Shown: piece by piece, positions 23,874 to 37,195 of the stretch | Layout of the letters: each line of letters starts with the position of its first letter | How positions within the stretch are numbered: position 1 is the stretch's first letter | Assembly (NCBI GenBank): GCA_030533445.1 | Contig: CM060073.1 | Coordinates: forward strand, 37,403,428 to 37,467,427 | DNA length: 64,000 nt | Origin: Cyprinodon diabolis | Lineage: Eukaryota; Chordata; Actinopteri; Cyprinodontiformes; Cyprinodontidae | Direction: 5' to 3' | Program-made: the position numbers and the translations under genes | Notes under the pieces: model-generated | Seen by the model: only the letters and a program-made list of their open reading frames with translations | What the model was told of the DNA's origin: nothing | Databases searched by the model: none

Positions 23874-24205
23874 TAACAGTGGTATCACACTCCACTTCCA
23901 ATTTATGAATTAGGGATTAAACTGTTCAACTTCCAAAGCATGGAGTATTTTTTTTCTTAACTTCTTCACAACTTTATCCCTGACCTCTCTGCTGTGTTCC
24001 ATGGTCGTAATAACAATTTTTTTTACTAATATTCTCTAGCAACCCTATCATACACTTGAAAAGGCCCTGTATCACAGGTTTTCTGATTTACGTCATGCAT
24101 TATTTGAAATTCTATCATATGAAATTCAAATATAATACATGAACTCTGTGGATGTGACAGAAAGCACAAAAGTCCAAAGGACATGAATACTTCTAGGAAC
24201 TACAG
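23874..24205 (-). mobile_element. decayed Tc1 transposon, segment right of the pogo insertion
   Basis: Continues the element at 20941-22042. Plus-strand landmarks are gtggtatcacactccacttc, the aaactgttcaacttccaaagc segment, cttcacaactttatccctga (about 23965), ctctctgctgtgttccatgg, and ctctagcaaccct (24034), in the order expected for a Tc1 antisense. The right edge is near the catgaatacttctagg segment at 24183. The coding frame is destroyed. Confidence 0.72.
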
Positions 24206-25089
24206 CATTGACTGAACAACTGTATAAAAGGGTACGGATGATACAGTCAATGCTATTTACCAATGATTTAGTGTAGGTGAATGACTGTTATAGAATAATC
24301 TTACAAAACATCCCAGAATCATTCCAATGGTAATGGACCAAAGGTCAAAAAGCAGTTGCTTCACCTCTGCCCTGTTTTTTTAACCTTCTAGAAAAAGAGC
24401 TGGTGGTCCTGCTGATTCTGCTGGCTGTTTCCATTCCGAATGATTTGGTATTTTATGAAAGGCGTGATGTAAATGTGACAGACTAGGAAATGACAAACCA
24501 GAAATCCTACAGCATTTCCTAAAGGAACAACAAATAACACAGACACCCGAACTGTCCAAAGGTGTGACCTTTCTAAGTGGAGGAGAACAACAGGTCCGTG
24601 AGTCCAGGGAGGTCGCTACAGCCAATCAAAAGCTGTGTTTGAGGTGTGAAGGGTAAACACTATGACTGGTCTGTCCTGCCATTTACTCTGCTTATTTTCA
24701 CAGCGTGTAACCTGAAGAAGAGGTGGCAGAGCATATAGAATATCTGTGTGAGTGTGTGCGCTTGTAAGTCTGTGTTTAAGCACATTTTCCATTGTGTCAT
24801 TACCACATGGCTGGGTTCATGCTTCACAGCACACACATGGAGCTGCATGTTGTAATCCCCTTCATCCTCTCTCCATACAGCCAAATGCACGTGGTGGAAT
24901 CCACGCTTTGGCAACTAAGGAAACCATGCATGGAGCAGGAGACATTGTCTTATTGACCCGATGTAGTTTTAAAAAAATGGTTGAGAGCAATTAACGCAAG
25001 AAAATTTACACATCTTTCTCACATGCAGGCGCCCTTAATCCCCTCGCCGTCGCAAGCCTCACTAGAAGCCTTTTCAATTTTACCACTTT

Positions 25090-25260
25090 TTTGCAAGACC
25101 ACCTGTTGTCTATTATTTTTACATACAGCTTTTCTCATAAATCATAACACTAGGTAATTAATCAAGCTGTCAAAACAGGGACCGGGGGTCACCTGGAGGG
25201 GTCGGAGGTGGTCGCAAGGCCGATGGAGGTCAGGGTCACACCGCATTCCTCATTTTTAAG
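25090..25260. promoter_or_regulatory. candidate conserved non-coding element
   Basis: Contains the homeodomain-rich segment ctaggtaattaatcaagctg followed by a balanced block with acctggaggggtcggagg and a gaggtcagggtcacacc stretch holding nuclear-receptor-like half-sites (AGGTCA, GGGTCA). Composition differs sharply from the purine-rich sequence that follows. Inferred only. Confidence 0.3.
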
Positions 25261-25261
25261 T

Positions 25262-25610
25262 TGGGACGGGAGAGGGGCCGGGGAAACAAAAGCGAAAGCA
25301 GATGGAAGTGGGGGGGTGGCAGATGAAAAAGAGAGCTAAAGAGACACAGGGACATAGAAGGAGAAATTGACAAAGAAAAAAAAAAGAAAGAAGCTGTCAG
25401 CTGCCTGCAGATGACGACAGTGAAGGCGATTATGAGAAGGGAGACATCGTAGTTGGGGAAGAGGGAAAGAAAAGGTGGGGATAAAGAAAAGGGGAAAAAA
25501 AAGGAAAGTGGAATGAGACAAGAACAAAAGAAATCTGTAGGATTTTCCTACTGTAAGGAGCTGAAATTGGGTGGAGAGAGAAGAAAGAGCTGAGGTGGTG
25601 TGGTGTGGCT
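25262..25610 (+). repeat. long purine-rich tract
   Basis: Mostly A and G on the plus strand, with gaaaaagagagctaaagaga, the aaagaaaaaaaaaagaaag run and ggggaaaaaaaaggaaag. It could form triplex or act as a polypyrimidine stretch in the fam172a pre-mRNA. No gene is present. Confidence 0.7.
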
Positions 25611-26292
25611 CCTTCGATGAGAAAATAGGAAATCAGTTGTAGAAGTATGATTGTTATCTCATGTTCTTTCTACTGTGTGTGTGTTGGTATGGGTGATGAA
25701 GCAGACCGATAGCTCTCTCAGAGGAGCAGGTATCGGTGTCTCAGTGGGTGGAGAGTCAGTTCAGAGACAGGACTGTGGGCCTGGAGTGGAATGTCACTAA
25801 CTCTGCAACTCACACTGATTAGATCACACTGATTACACTGGTAGCTCAGGCATACAGACATTCAGAAACCAACACCTGAGTTCACTCCTACACATGCACA
25901 GTAATACAGCATCTTTCACATAATCCACAAGTACATGAACCTCAACGAGGTGGACGTTAAATCCATTGATTATTGTGTTAAATACAAAATAAAAAAAATT
26001 ATAAATATCAAGTATGAAGAGAACTGTTTAAAAGTAAAACCACCAAAGTTATGCTGCTATGTGTCAGCCCCCCCTGCGTATAAGCGTGAATTCTCAGGCG
26101 TGGCTTGCTCTATCAAAAACATCAGTCTTGAATAAGGCACCAAACCATTGCGCAAAATTAGCTGTCACCCTTTCCTCAAAATCTTTGTTAATCTTGTTTC
26201 CAGTGTTTGCGGATTTATCAGCACATGCATCAATGTCAGCTCCTTGGTTACTGAGCCGCACTACTTGGTAGAAGATATAATTAAAAATGTTT

Positions 26293-26318
26293 GGGGTGTT
26301 GGGGGGTGGTGGGGGGGG
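26293..26318 (+). other. G-run cluster with G-quadruplex potential
   Basis: Runs of 4, 6, 2 and 8 G separated by tgtt, t and t. G-rich on the plus strand, so the fam172a transcript carries the C-rich complement; any quadruplex would form in the template DNA strand. Confidence 0.5.
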
Positions 26319-28619
26319 TTGCTGCAGAGTACGAGGGAAGACGGAGCAGAGTGGCGTCTGGGAGGAGGAAGGTGAGGTCTTCCTCTCATCTCCCAGTTTT
26401 CCCTTGGAGCCTGTGGAAAACAAAGGTGGTGATAACAGACTAACGGCAGTGCATTTCTTCCTCCGACTTTCTTGCTCAATTTCTGATATCACTCAGGACC
26501 GTGTGCGCTGCTATCTCTTTAATGACACCAGTTCCACTGACGTGGCTACGGTCAGGAAACGGGTCTGATTGTTACCAGACACTTGACACAGAGGAAAACA
26601 AAAGCCAAACGCAGACCTACTGATACCAGAGCCTTAACAAAAACGAGATGAACATCTAATCTGTTGAAAGATTTTACCAGAAGCTGTCTCAGAGAGAAGG
26701 ACAATGACTAAATAAAAAAAAAAAAAAAGCGGAAAGCCCATTTGCATGATTTTAGTCCAACTGGAATTCAGATTTCTATTTTTTAATTATCTGACTGCCT
26801 TTTTCCTGACTTAAATGAAAACTGTTTAACATATCAGCAGACAGTGATGAATTACACTGCAGCCCAGAGCTTGATCTTTGATGTATTTCCAGCACATCGC
26901 TTGTTATCGTGCAGCTTTTCAAAGAAATCACTTGCCCATCCAACTTGTGTCAAGGGAGAAGGGACATAATGCATTAAAATTCAACAAGAGAGTCTCCTCT
27001 GATAACTCATACATAGAAAACACGCAGATGTATACAAAACAGCACACACACACATACACCTCTGGGAGTTTAGGTGTGATCTAGGGGACCCTTGAAAGCA
27101 GCGACACAGTGGCAGCAGGTCTCAGGACAGGGTGGACAGAACTTTGTCAGACATGTTTAAAACATAACCCATAAATGCAAATATAAGTATAAAGTGAAAC
27201 CTGCAGTTATGATCCATCTTTTTCTTCAACATAGTTATCATAGAAGGCAGCAACTGCAAGCTTTGTTGCATTAGTACTCATCAAAATAGTTCCAAATCCA
27301 AGTTTTGATCATTGCCCGTTAATAAAGTAATTATTATAACTAGAATGTAGCACTGAATCAGATACATATTAGAATTTTCAATTGATCAGCTCTGATTGGT
27401 CATCAACAGGACAATCATCGCCATTTTTAACACATCAGACATTAGCATGTGATACACTTTTAACAAATGTCAGACGAAGACAGAACGCTTTTATTCATAA
27501 CTTTGAAATATGGAAAGAGACGGTCAGATGTCAAAGCAAATTGAAAATCAGTCCCAACCAGGGACAGCCTGATTGATGGGCCTCTAATAATAAAGCCCCA
27601 ATAAATGTAATTACTCTGAATCACTCACTGCCTTTATCCAGTTGCCATCCTACTGTGATATCTAGTGATGTCAATATAAGCTATCATCATGAGACCTAAA
27701 GTGTTTGGATAAGGCTTGACAACACATTATGTTTGAGATTCTTATTTTAAAGTAAGAAAGAAAACAGTTACCAGGTTGTTTATTCATTGGACTGACTGTA
27801 TATCGTAAGTCTCCACCAATGTTACAATATTGATCTGGAATGGATTTTGGATGAGTGGAAAATAAAAGAAATGGTGACAGAGCGAAGGCTGACTTCTAGA
27901 AAAAAAAAGTTAGTATTTGCTCAGAAACTGGTTGAGAAAGAAACTAAGTAGTTACTAAACTCACCTTTCTGTTTATATTCTACGACAAAGACATCTTGCC
28001 TGCCTACCAGACAACAATTTATCAACCACTTTTGAAATAAGAAAAAAATCTGTAAAATTAGCTTACAAATTCCAGACTTTTTGTAAGCACTGGGGAAATG
28101 GCTTGCATAGTTAACCATTAGCATAAAATACCAAAACTGATAAAACTAAACTGTAAAATAAACTTCTCAACTTACCTATTTAGGAAATCCTCACTTCTAC
28201 TCAGAAAGGATTTTTTTATGTTTTTTGGGAAATTAAATGAATAAGAAAAATGTGATAATAGAAATTCAAACCTTAACTGGAACATGCAGTGAGTATTGCT
28301 TCTTCGAAAGAATGTTTCTGATTCAGGAAAACCTTGCCCTAATTAAGAGACAACAACAATGTCTATTCTCAGTTTTCCAGAAAATGTGTTTTTTTCTAAA
28401 ATATCATTTGGTGCCTTTCTCACGAACTCAATTTTGCTGTCTCATAGTCCTACAGAGAAAGGCGGCACTTTTACATGAACAGCAATGAGGACTTGAATAA
28501 GAAAGTGGCCTTGGCCTTAAACTCTCCCCATACTTAATGGTGACACTGGGAGCATACCTTTTTTAATCCATGCTCACATATTGCCACCTTGTAACCCCTA
28601 CTGGTGCTTCTTCCCTTCT

Positions 28620-28930
28620 TTTTTTCCCCATCCAGGTCTTCAAGTGCAGTCCTGTAGGTTTAGCTGGGAGGCCACGTATTCCCTCTCTTCATTAGTGAGA
28701 AAATGGACTCTGGTAAACGCTTGTTAAAGCCCTTACCTACACTCTCCCAGTTAATGGGAGTGATCCATTTGTGTCCGTTTCTGCCTGACAAGGCTTTACT
28801 GGAAGATTAATAGTGCAGTGTCAGGCCACGGCCACCCTCTGTCCCATTCTCATTTCCTTTCTTCTGGGACAGACACATGCAATAATGGAGCCCCGTCTTT
28901 TGTTGTAACACCGTGATTAGCCGGGGAGGA
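28620..28930. promoter_or_regulatory. candidate conserved non-coding element
   Basis: About 300 bases of even composition with no repeats. It includes gtgcagtcctgtaggttt, a cttcattagtgagaaaatgg segment, ctcccagttaatgggagtg (a short inverted repeat around ttaa: ctccca/tgggag) and a tgacaaggctttactgg segment. No splice-bounded reading frame. Regulatory role inferred from appearance only. Confidence 0.3.
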
Positions 28931-29879
28931 AAAACAAAAGAAAAGATCGGGAATGACAGAAAGAATGGAGGAGAGAAGAAGACAACAAGAGGAGTATAAG
29001 AAAAAGTGGTCCCTTCATGACAAGGGTTAAATTTTAGGTGTTAAGGTTGTGAAATATAGCCACTTCACAAAGTGATATTATTAATTAATCTCAACATAAG
29101 GTGAAGAAAGATATAATAAATCACTTATGAATATTTCTTCTTGTTTCAGAAGTACTTTATCTTGGTATAATCCGGAGAGAGAAAGAAAAGGCGAACACTA
29201 AATACATCTAATAAAGAGAAATATTGGGAAAACAAGATCAGGAAGAAGTCCTTAAAAGGCCACCCAGGGGTTTGTCCATCACCAAGGCCCCTCAGCCATC
29301 CCTCTTCCTTTATGGGATGACACCAGCAAGTGCTCAGTTCCTTCACTGGGTGAAGAGGATAATATAATAATCACAGTGATATTCCCAGAAAACCAATCCT
29401 GTCCATTGGTATGTCATTACACGGGAATTCTCAAGTGTGGGAGGTCTAGATATGTCAAAAAATAACAAATTAAAACCTAGAGGGATTATGCCAGTTTTGA
29501 AATGTTTTTAGTCTTTATTTCTCTCTTACCAACAATCTGGTAAACAAACACGCAACTAGGGAATCTGCATTGACCTTTATTCATTTCTATGGTCTATCCA
29601 TGACCTTTACTGTGCACCTACCCATTACTAGTCCATATGTAGCCAACCATAAACCTAAACTCAGTAAACACCTTAGTCCTAAACCAAGCCTTTAATCCTC
29701 TCTTTATTGTGAGGACATGTTGGTTTTTTAGTCAAGAGTAAGTCCACACAACTATAGCAAAACATCTTCAGACACAAACACGCATGTGCACACCCACACA
29801 CACCAACACAAAAACCCCACCCCAACCCAGCCCCACTGTCAGTGCCATTGGAGACCAGGGTGTTTCTCAAACCAAAGGA

Positions 29880-29995
29880 TGGGGGATTGGGGCTGCTGGT
29901 GTCTCATTAAATTCTTGGGATTGTCTAATTGTCTTTCGCGGACCTCCGAGAGACTAGTACATTATACTCATTGCAATTAACCAAACAAAGGAGCC
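29880..29995. promoter_or_regulatory. candidate conserved non-coding element
   Basis: Dense in homeodomain-like words (ctcattaaattc, gtctaattgtc, attgcaattaacc) with a following AACAAAGG SOX-like site and a CpG-containing ctttcgcggacctccg middle. The flanks are CA-rich and purine-rich simple sequence, so the block stands out. Inference only. Confidence 0.3.
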
Positions 29996-32900
29996 GACCC
30001 GCTCCAGCACAGGGAGACAAGACTGCTAGGGGGAGCAAGCTGTCCAGCCAGGACCAGAACAACAAAACACAAACACGAATACACCAGAGGAGAGTCGAGA
30101 GGAACTCTAAAGAATAAGAAAAACGATATGGAGGGGAGGAAAGATGAAGGGGAGGGGATAAAGGGGACAGGATGAGTGAGGGCTCAGACAGATCTTGGGA
30201 TTGGCCAGATGTCAGATTTGGGTGGGAGGTTGGGGTGAGGAAAAAGAGGAACGGGGGTGTCTGTGCTCATTTGAGACGCACCTTTGTGCTGGACCTGTCT
30301 TGTTTACTGCACTACAGCTTAGCAGTGTGAGGGTCCTATTCAGGGTCCAGGCCTTTCAGTAGGTACTGAAGAAGCCCTTAAGCCCACTTAACTACCATTT
30401 TCACACACTCTGCCTGCTCTCCTCTTTGTCCTTGCCTCCATTACATCAAACGCAGGAACAAAGGCGGGGAACAGAAACTGGGGCTGGCAGAATGGCGCCC
30501 ATCACAAATATTAATTTGAAAAGGTGTTGGAGAGTAGAATCTACTATTATGCACAAGGACAACTTGGGATTTTTTTTCTCTCCGCTGTGTGGGCGGGGGG
30601 CGAAGGCTCTTTTGGGGCCGCAATGAGCTTGGTTTTCAGGCTAAAGGGGAGGCTGAGGGCTTGCAGTGCAATTATCCGAGAATAAGGGGCTGGAGATGTG
30701 GCACACTGCTAAAGACTGAGCATGCACGAGCGCAGAGACATGCAAACACAATGTCTGTAAAGATGGGTCCATCTTAGGTCTAAGACTCATCTCAGGTCTT
30801 TTTATACAAAATTATCAAAGTTAAATAAATACACTATGACAAAACATTTAACAACATTTCTAAACAAAAAAAATCTGACAAACCATTCTAGATAAAGTTG
30901 CTTTAAAGAAAACTGATATCGCTTAGATTTATGTATATTTACCAGCACATAAATGAGTTGGCAAAATGACAGCTATATTTAATATAAACATTTGCACACA
31001 AACACTTTTTAGAAATTGTTCCCAATTTCAGAGAGTCATGACTAGGCCAGTGGTCTGTTTAAAAGCCCCTTCCTGTGTACCTATATTGTATATTGTTGAA
31101 ATCTACAGGATACAAACTCTGTCACCCTCACCCCTTCTTCCATCTCTTTCTGTAAAGGTCCTGCTGCTGGCCAGAGCAACGCCGGCCTGCCCTGGCCCTC
31201 ACTCTCAGCGGGCTGGCGTTCACCCAGCTACTCTGGCTGACCCTACGAACATGTGGCAAACTTGGGCACGGCAAACCCTCAACTCTCAGGTGTGGCAAAA
31301 GCGGATGGACAAGAGAGGGAGCACTGAGGAGAAAAAGGACACACAACTAGCTTAAATGTGTGCAGGAGAAAGCAAATGAAAAAATGAGGAGCAAGGTTCA
31401 CATGTATACCTTCCTGATGTTTCAACTACGAACCCATACGCTGCAAACTTGTCTGAAATTTTTGGCACCACTTTAAAGGGTTTGGGCCCTCCAAAAGAAA
31501 CTCCTGATGACAATCAAACAGAAACTAACCGTCAAGTACTTATTGCACAGAATATGAAATATAATTGCGGTTCTGCTCTTCACAGATTAAAGTTAAGAGA
31601 AAAAAATAATTCAAATTTCTAAAAGATTAAGAATTTTTTTTACAGTGCATTTTAAGAATGGAAACATTTCCAAACAGCCACATTTCTCTTTCTTATAAGC
31701 AGAGAGGAATATGCATTAGTCTTTATTAAAGCCACTTCAGTAGTACTTTCCAGCAACAGGCAGGGGGGGGGGGTTGTGCTACGCTGCTCTTGCTGCCACC
31801 CTGGCACTTTTTTTGGCCTCTCATTAAAAAAAATCCCTAAGTGTGGCTGCCAGGAGAAACCCAGACACCCAACTAGATAAATGACCCATCATTCAACCTG
31901 GCTGCCCTCTTCCAGCAGACCTCTCCTATCTAAATGCTATGAATGCCTGTTAAGTTTCTCAAGGATTAGAGTAATGAGAAATTAGAATGTTGAATTATGA
32001 GAGTCAGTGCAGCAAAAAAAGTTTGGATGTCCATTTTTTTTTTATTAATTAGAATTATTATTCATTAAGTTTTAGGGAAAACTAAATAATATCAGAGTTA
32101 GGAAAAAATAGCACAAATGAAAGGAATTTTTTTTAAGAAGGACAATACCTTTATAACACTAATTGATTGGATGCAATGATTTATGAACTGTAATGTTTCT
32201 TTAATTTTGCTTTCTATGTTATATTTCAGATAGGAGTTTACAAGCTGCTGATCCCGGCCTTAGATTTGCTAAAAGATCTTTACACTTATGGGAAATCATA
32301 ATGACTGAGAAAAAGAAAAGGAACGTGGAAAATGTTGGTTAATAAAACTGATCTTGACGTAAAAGTCAATTATAACTTTTGAATAGCCCTTGAATAATAA
32401 TTTCAGCAGAAATAACCTTTTATTTAAAGGATACCTTACAGGAAAGCAGGAAGGCTTTTAAAGTGAGTATATTACTAAAGCAAAGGCAGAAAAATGAAGG
32501 TTTAATACCTTCCTAAATACCACTTTAAGAATGGTAAACATGGAAAAAAACACAAGATGGAAGAAAATATACAAGTGTTAAATTTCTTTGTTACTACTCA
32601 ATGCAAGCTAATCACAAAGGGCTTAAAATTAAAGAAGAGAAAAGTCAGAAACAAACATGACAACAGGGGTGAACCTGACAGGATGATTGAGGAGCGTTTC
32701 TGTGACAAAGGCATCTATTTCAACAGGCTCTCTGTACCTGATCTCCATATAGTCCTTGGGAGCCACGGTATTGATCTGTGCAAACTGTGTGAGATCAGTG
32801 TTTGTTTCTGTGTGCACACTTCTGCCCCTTTCTGTCTTCATAGAATGCAATGCTACAGTTTCTGTGTGAATAATGTGCTCTTTTATAGAAGAATGGATAG

Positions 32901-33719
32901 CTCCATCTGACAGGTGCCTGGTGACACTGCAGTACAGCGTTTAGGGAGGAAGTATCTGCACAGGGAGATGAGACAACAGAATGGACATATAGCCGAGAGG
33001 GAGACTTAGAAGAAGGAGGACAGGACTAAAGATGGGACCTGGACATGACAAGGAATTAAACAAAAACAAAATCCACACAAAACCGTTTAGTTTTGTGAAA
33101 CTTAAAAATCTATCACATACTGTAATAGAGACATCTACAGCAACACACTGAGCCAACAGGAAAGAAATATAGAGAATATCTAGCCTGAAGGTAGACTGCC
33201 ACCTATCTGTCTGAAGTGGTACAGCAGTCTCCTAACACATCTGTCTCAGGATCTGTCATTTGAGTTTCAAATTATACAGAAAATCGCAACCATAAGAGAG
33301 ACAAGATCTGAGGGAGAATATGATAACAGCCCCAAAGAGATGACATGCAGACAGTGACAGTTTAACAGAGAGAGCGACGAAGAGAGATGGTGAAAGGGGA
33401 AAAGAGAGAGAAAAAGCATGTCTGATTCACAAAGTCTGCTAAATCAAAGGAGGAAAATGCAGCAAACAATTGCTCACCTGACAGTCTTCTAAGACCAAAT
33501 CTCAACCCTTCTGTCAATCCCACCCACATTAAGGACATTCGCACAAATTAGACATTTTAATTAGTTCTAAAATGAAACAAGGATCAAGAGTTCACTGTAA
33601 TTATGTCACCACAATGAAATACTGTTGAGACATTGGCACAGAAGGTACATATAAAACAAGGGATTTGTGTCTAAAACATATAATCTTAATAATATTTGAT
33701 GTCTCAGAATTGCCCCACT

Positions 33720-33732
33720 GGGGGGGGGGGGG
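33720..33732 (+). repeat. poly(G), 13 bases
   Basis: Homopolymer G run. Similar runs occur at about 31763-31773 and 60544-60554. Confidence 0.9.
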
Positions 33733-35377
33733 TTAGCTGCTGGGCTGGGCTGCCATCTCAGTTCACATGCAGGTTCCAGTTCATCCACAGTTCAAGCATG
33801 TTCTCTTCTTCTTGAAGCTGCATCCTTTCAGTTCAGTATCATGATTATTCAGGGCAGAGAGGAGAAGTGTGGTCTGCCATCAATATATCTGTTTCTCTCT
33901 TAATTCTTTCGGTACAAAAACATAAAATTCCCTCAGACAGCTAACATTGCAGCATTTATACCCATCCTCTGACCCTATGTTAAGATCAATGCAGAGTTAT
34001 TTTTCTCACTCTCATTTTCAAATCCTGCCCTGAGTACAAAAAGCACCCACTGCCCTTGGCTTTGAACCTTTAACCGTCCAATGTGACTAACTTTGAGGAT
34101 CTTGTTGCAAAGTTAAGCATGCCTATTTAAATTTATGCACATTGAAGAAGTGTTTTATGTATTATTAATCCTTACACATTAAACAGACAAATAAAAGCAT
34201 GAGAATTGGCATTTCATGTCCCCAGTAATACTCGAGGGTTTTCACTATGGATTAATCAGGGTTAATCTGGTTGGGCAGAGTGTGCACATGCAGACATGCA
34301 CACAGGAGAGTTTATATTACATTATAGTTGAGGGGCTTTCTTACAGAGTAATCTGTACCTAATGACAAAATATATGAAGAACATGAAACAGAGCATCTTG
34401 TTTTATTAGCTTGGGCACAAAAAAAAAATAAAATCTGCCATAATGAGCCAAAACATTTAACACGATTAACCTGATAAAAGGTGAGACATTGAGCAAAACA
34501 AAAGCACAATATTGAAGAGTAGCTTAGCTACTTTAAGCTGTACTTTACAAACATCATGAAGGGATTTTTTTTTTCTGGATCTTCTGTCCCACATATCCTA
34601 TCATCAACCAGCTTACTCTTCCTGCACTGCGCCCACTGCCAACATTTCCATACTATAAGCAAAGGCAAGAGAAATTTCACATAAACACAGATATACATAT
34701 ACAAGCTTTTTGTTGTATGCAAGAAATAGGAATAAATTCTTGAATATGCTCCATCTCTGCATGCACACACACACACACAAAACCTTTGTGCCTCTCTTCT
34801 GGCCTCCTGTTATTTCTGTCTTTATTTTAATCTACTGGAGAGGAGTTCACAGAGGAGTCAGCAGGATGCACTCTAGAGTTGCACCTCCAGCATCAATACA
34901 CAAAGCTACACACACGCACAGCAGGGTAGTGCAGAAGGAGTTACAAGGATAAGGGGGAACATATCTGCATTCCTAATTAAGCGCTGGTGAAGAGAGACCA
35001 TCTTAGTGTCAGGAGTTCCAATCTATACATTCAAACAAAGTGAAATAGAGTTTTGAAAATACATCTATTTTCTTCTACATCTACAGAAATATTTCCCTTA
35101 TAAATGGAGACAGCCCAGACCGGAGTCTGAGAGATTCAGAGTGGTGAGAAATGAATGTTTGTCATTTTATTGTTAGTGAAATGTTTACAATTAAGTCAGT
35201 GGAGGGACAGCATTATGAAACACAATTTAAATAGACATGTCTGAAGCTGATTCAGGCTGAGAGAGGAGGAGCAAAACTTTCAGCGATTCAATCGTGTTTT
35301 TGTTTTTTTTAGCTTTTAATATCTGATGCTCATATAAACTTTTTTTTTCTGTAAAAAAAAGAACATGTACTTTTCAA

Positions 35378-35570
35378 GCTGTGGTGTCAAACTCAAATCC
35401 CTAAGAGTCGGTTTTGAGACAGTTTTAGAGTCCCTTGCCCTGCACACCTGAATCAAATGGCTGACCTGCTCCACTAGCGTACAGCTATGCTCCACAAAAC
35501 TCCTCTAATGAGCTAATATCTGAGGCAGGTATACCAATGCAGAGACACGTCTCAAAGTTGTGCGGCACCA
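35378..35570. repeat. fragment of a dispersed teleost repeat
   Basis: The segments ggtgtcaaactcaaatccct and cctgcacacctgaatcaaat followed by a cctctaatgagc stretch resemble one arm of a common fish palindromic repeat whose arms contain the words cacacctgaatcaaat. Only one arm is seen and boundaries are uncertain. The call rests on remembered consensus words. Confidence 0.4.
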
Positions 35571-36860
35571 GTTTAACTATAAGGTTTTTATATTTTCACT
35601 GAAAGTTGGTACTCTTTAAATGTGTGAATACAAATTCAAATTCCAGGTGTGTTCTTGAAATCATGACTGATCTGATTCTGAATGTGATTCTAAGATCTTT
35701 AACATCGTGATCACTAGTATTTGCATTTAATAACACTAAAATAACTCATTTCAAAGCAAATGTCGCACAGTTGCACAGTTGATGTAAGTGTTAAATCTCT
35801 GTGCTGCTCTTAAATATTATGCTAATAGTTTAAATAGAAAAAGGAATCAGTTTAAGTAGGTATTAGCAGGTTAAAATCCATCTTTTTTTAAATGTTCTTT
35901 TAATAGCTTCTAGGCTTCTTTTACAGAATTAGAAACAGGTGCTTTTTAAACACTTGCTCCTTATGTGTGGAATCAGCTCTAAAGCATCCTTAAGTCAGAC
36001 ATATTACTCTCACAGAGTAATTTTAGACAACCTTTTAATTTAGTTTTATATTTTTATTTTTTTCTCTTTAATTAAGGTTTCTGTCTAGAGTATTTAATTA
36101 GTTTCATATTTTACTGTAGAAAATATTAAATCAAACTTTTGGCTTTAGGTTTTCAAGTTCATGTACACAATATCTGTAAAATCTTTTGACTGTAATCTTG
36201 ACCAGAGCCGGCTGAATAGATGTAGAAATAGATGTTTCAGTTAGAGTTCAATGATTAAAATCATCAAAATACAGTAACACAAACTTTACTAAAAAAAAGG
36301 GCCAAACTTTAATTGGTGCATCTCTACTTTTAGCATACATCTTAAAAATTATCTAGCGCTAAACGGCATGAGTGAAACAATACGTATGAGGAAAATAGAT
36401 CTACATATAGGTTATTGCAGTCTCACTGCACCACTCAAATTTCAAATAAAAACTCTGAGCAGAGCGGAGAGAGAAGAGAATAGAGGCGCGAAGTCAGCTG
36501 GGTGAGGGAAGGATTGGCAACTAACTCAGGAGGATAACTGGAGGAAGACAAGAGAAGCGTTTTTTAATAAGATAATTTAACTAAAGATGGGCAACCAAGA
36601 GAAAGACACGATATGGGTGAATGGAGAAGAACGCCTTGGAATTGGAAGGCAGAGCTGCCAGTAAAGACAGAAAATTGAAAAGAAAAAAAATGCTTCTAAG
36701 AGAGGTTTTTCATTGCATTAATGTCTGCAGACTGCAGCATGGAGAGTGGTTGAATTGTATTTGTCTACATAAATTTCTGTTGCTTATACTATAAATTAAT
36801 ATACACGTATGAGACTGAACTTTGACACAGATAATAAGCGTTTCTAAGTGAATGTATGCT

Positions 36861-36890
36861 ACACATATATCTATATATAGATATATGTGT
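36861..36890. other. perfect 30-bp palindrome without spacer
   Basis: The half-site acacatatatctata (36861-36875) is followed directly by its exact reverse complement (36876-36890). AT-rich; could extrude as a cruciform or reflect a TA/CA microsatellite origin. Confidence 0.9.
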
Positions 36891-36897
36891 TGTAGGG

Positions 36898-37195
36898 AGG
36901 CGCATTGCTTTGACCGCTGGTGTATTAGAGCACCAGCTCTTTGATCTGGGGGCTGTGTCGAGCCTCTAAACTCGCTGCGCAGGGTGGTCTCCCATCATGC
37001 TCCACTGATCACAGCAACGCCGTTACTATTGGCTGCCTGGCGGGCCCTCCCATCAGCCCTTGTGCTGCACGCCTCTGACAACTTCATTAGCCAAATTGAC
37101 CCTCTGCTCTGCCGTACTCTGCTTTCCCTGCAACATAAAACTAATCGAATAGATCCGTCAGAGCAGGTTGCATTACACAAACTTAGAAAAAAAGG
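36898..37195. promoter_or_regulatory. candidate conserved non-coding element
   Basis: About 290 bases with markedly higher GC and CpG than the surroundings. Words include ctctttgatctggggg with a TCF/LEF-like CTTTGATC, attggctgcctggcgggccc with a CCAAT-type box on the opposite strand, and cattagccaaattgacc. A 74-codon plus-strand frame (36984-37208) crosses it but shows no family resemblance. The right end, aaaaaggtaagt, resembles a splice donor on the plus strand; with no acceptor or coding match I do not call an exon. Confidence 0.3.
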
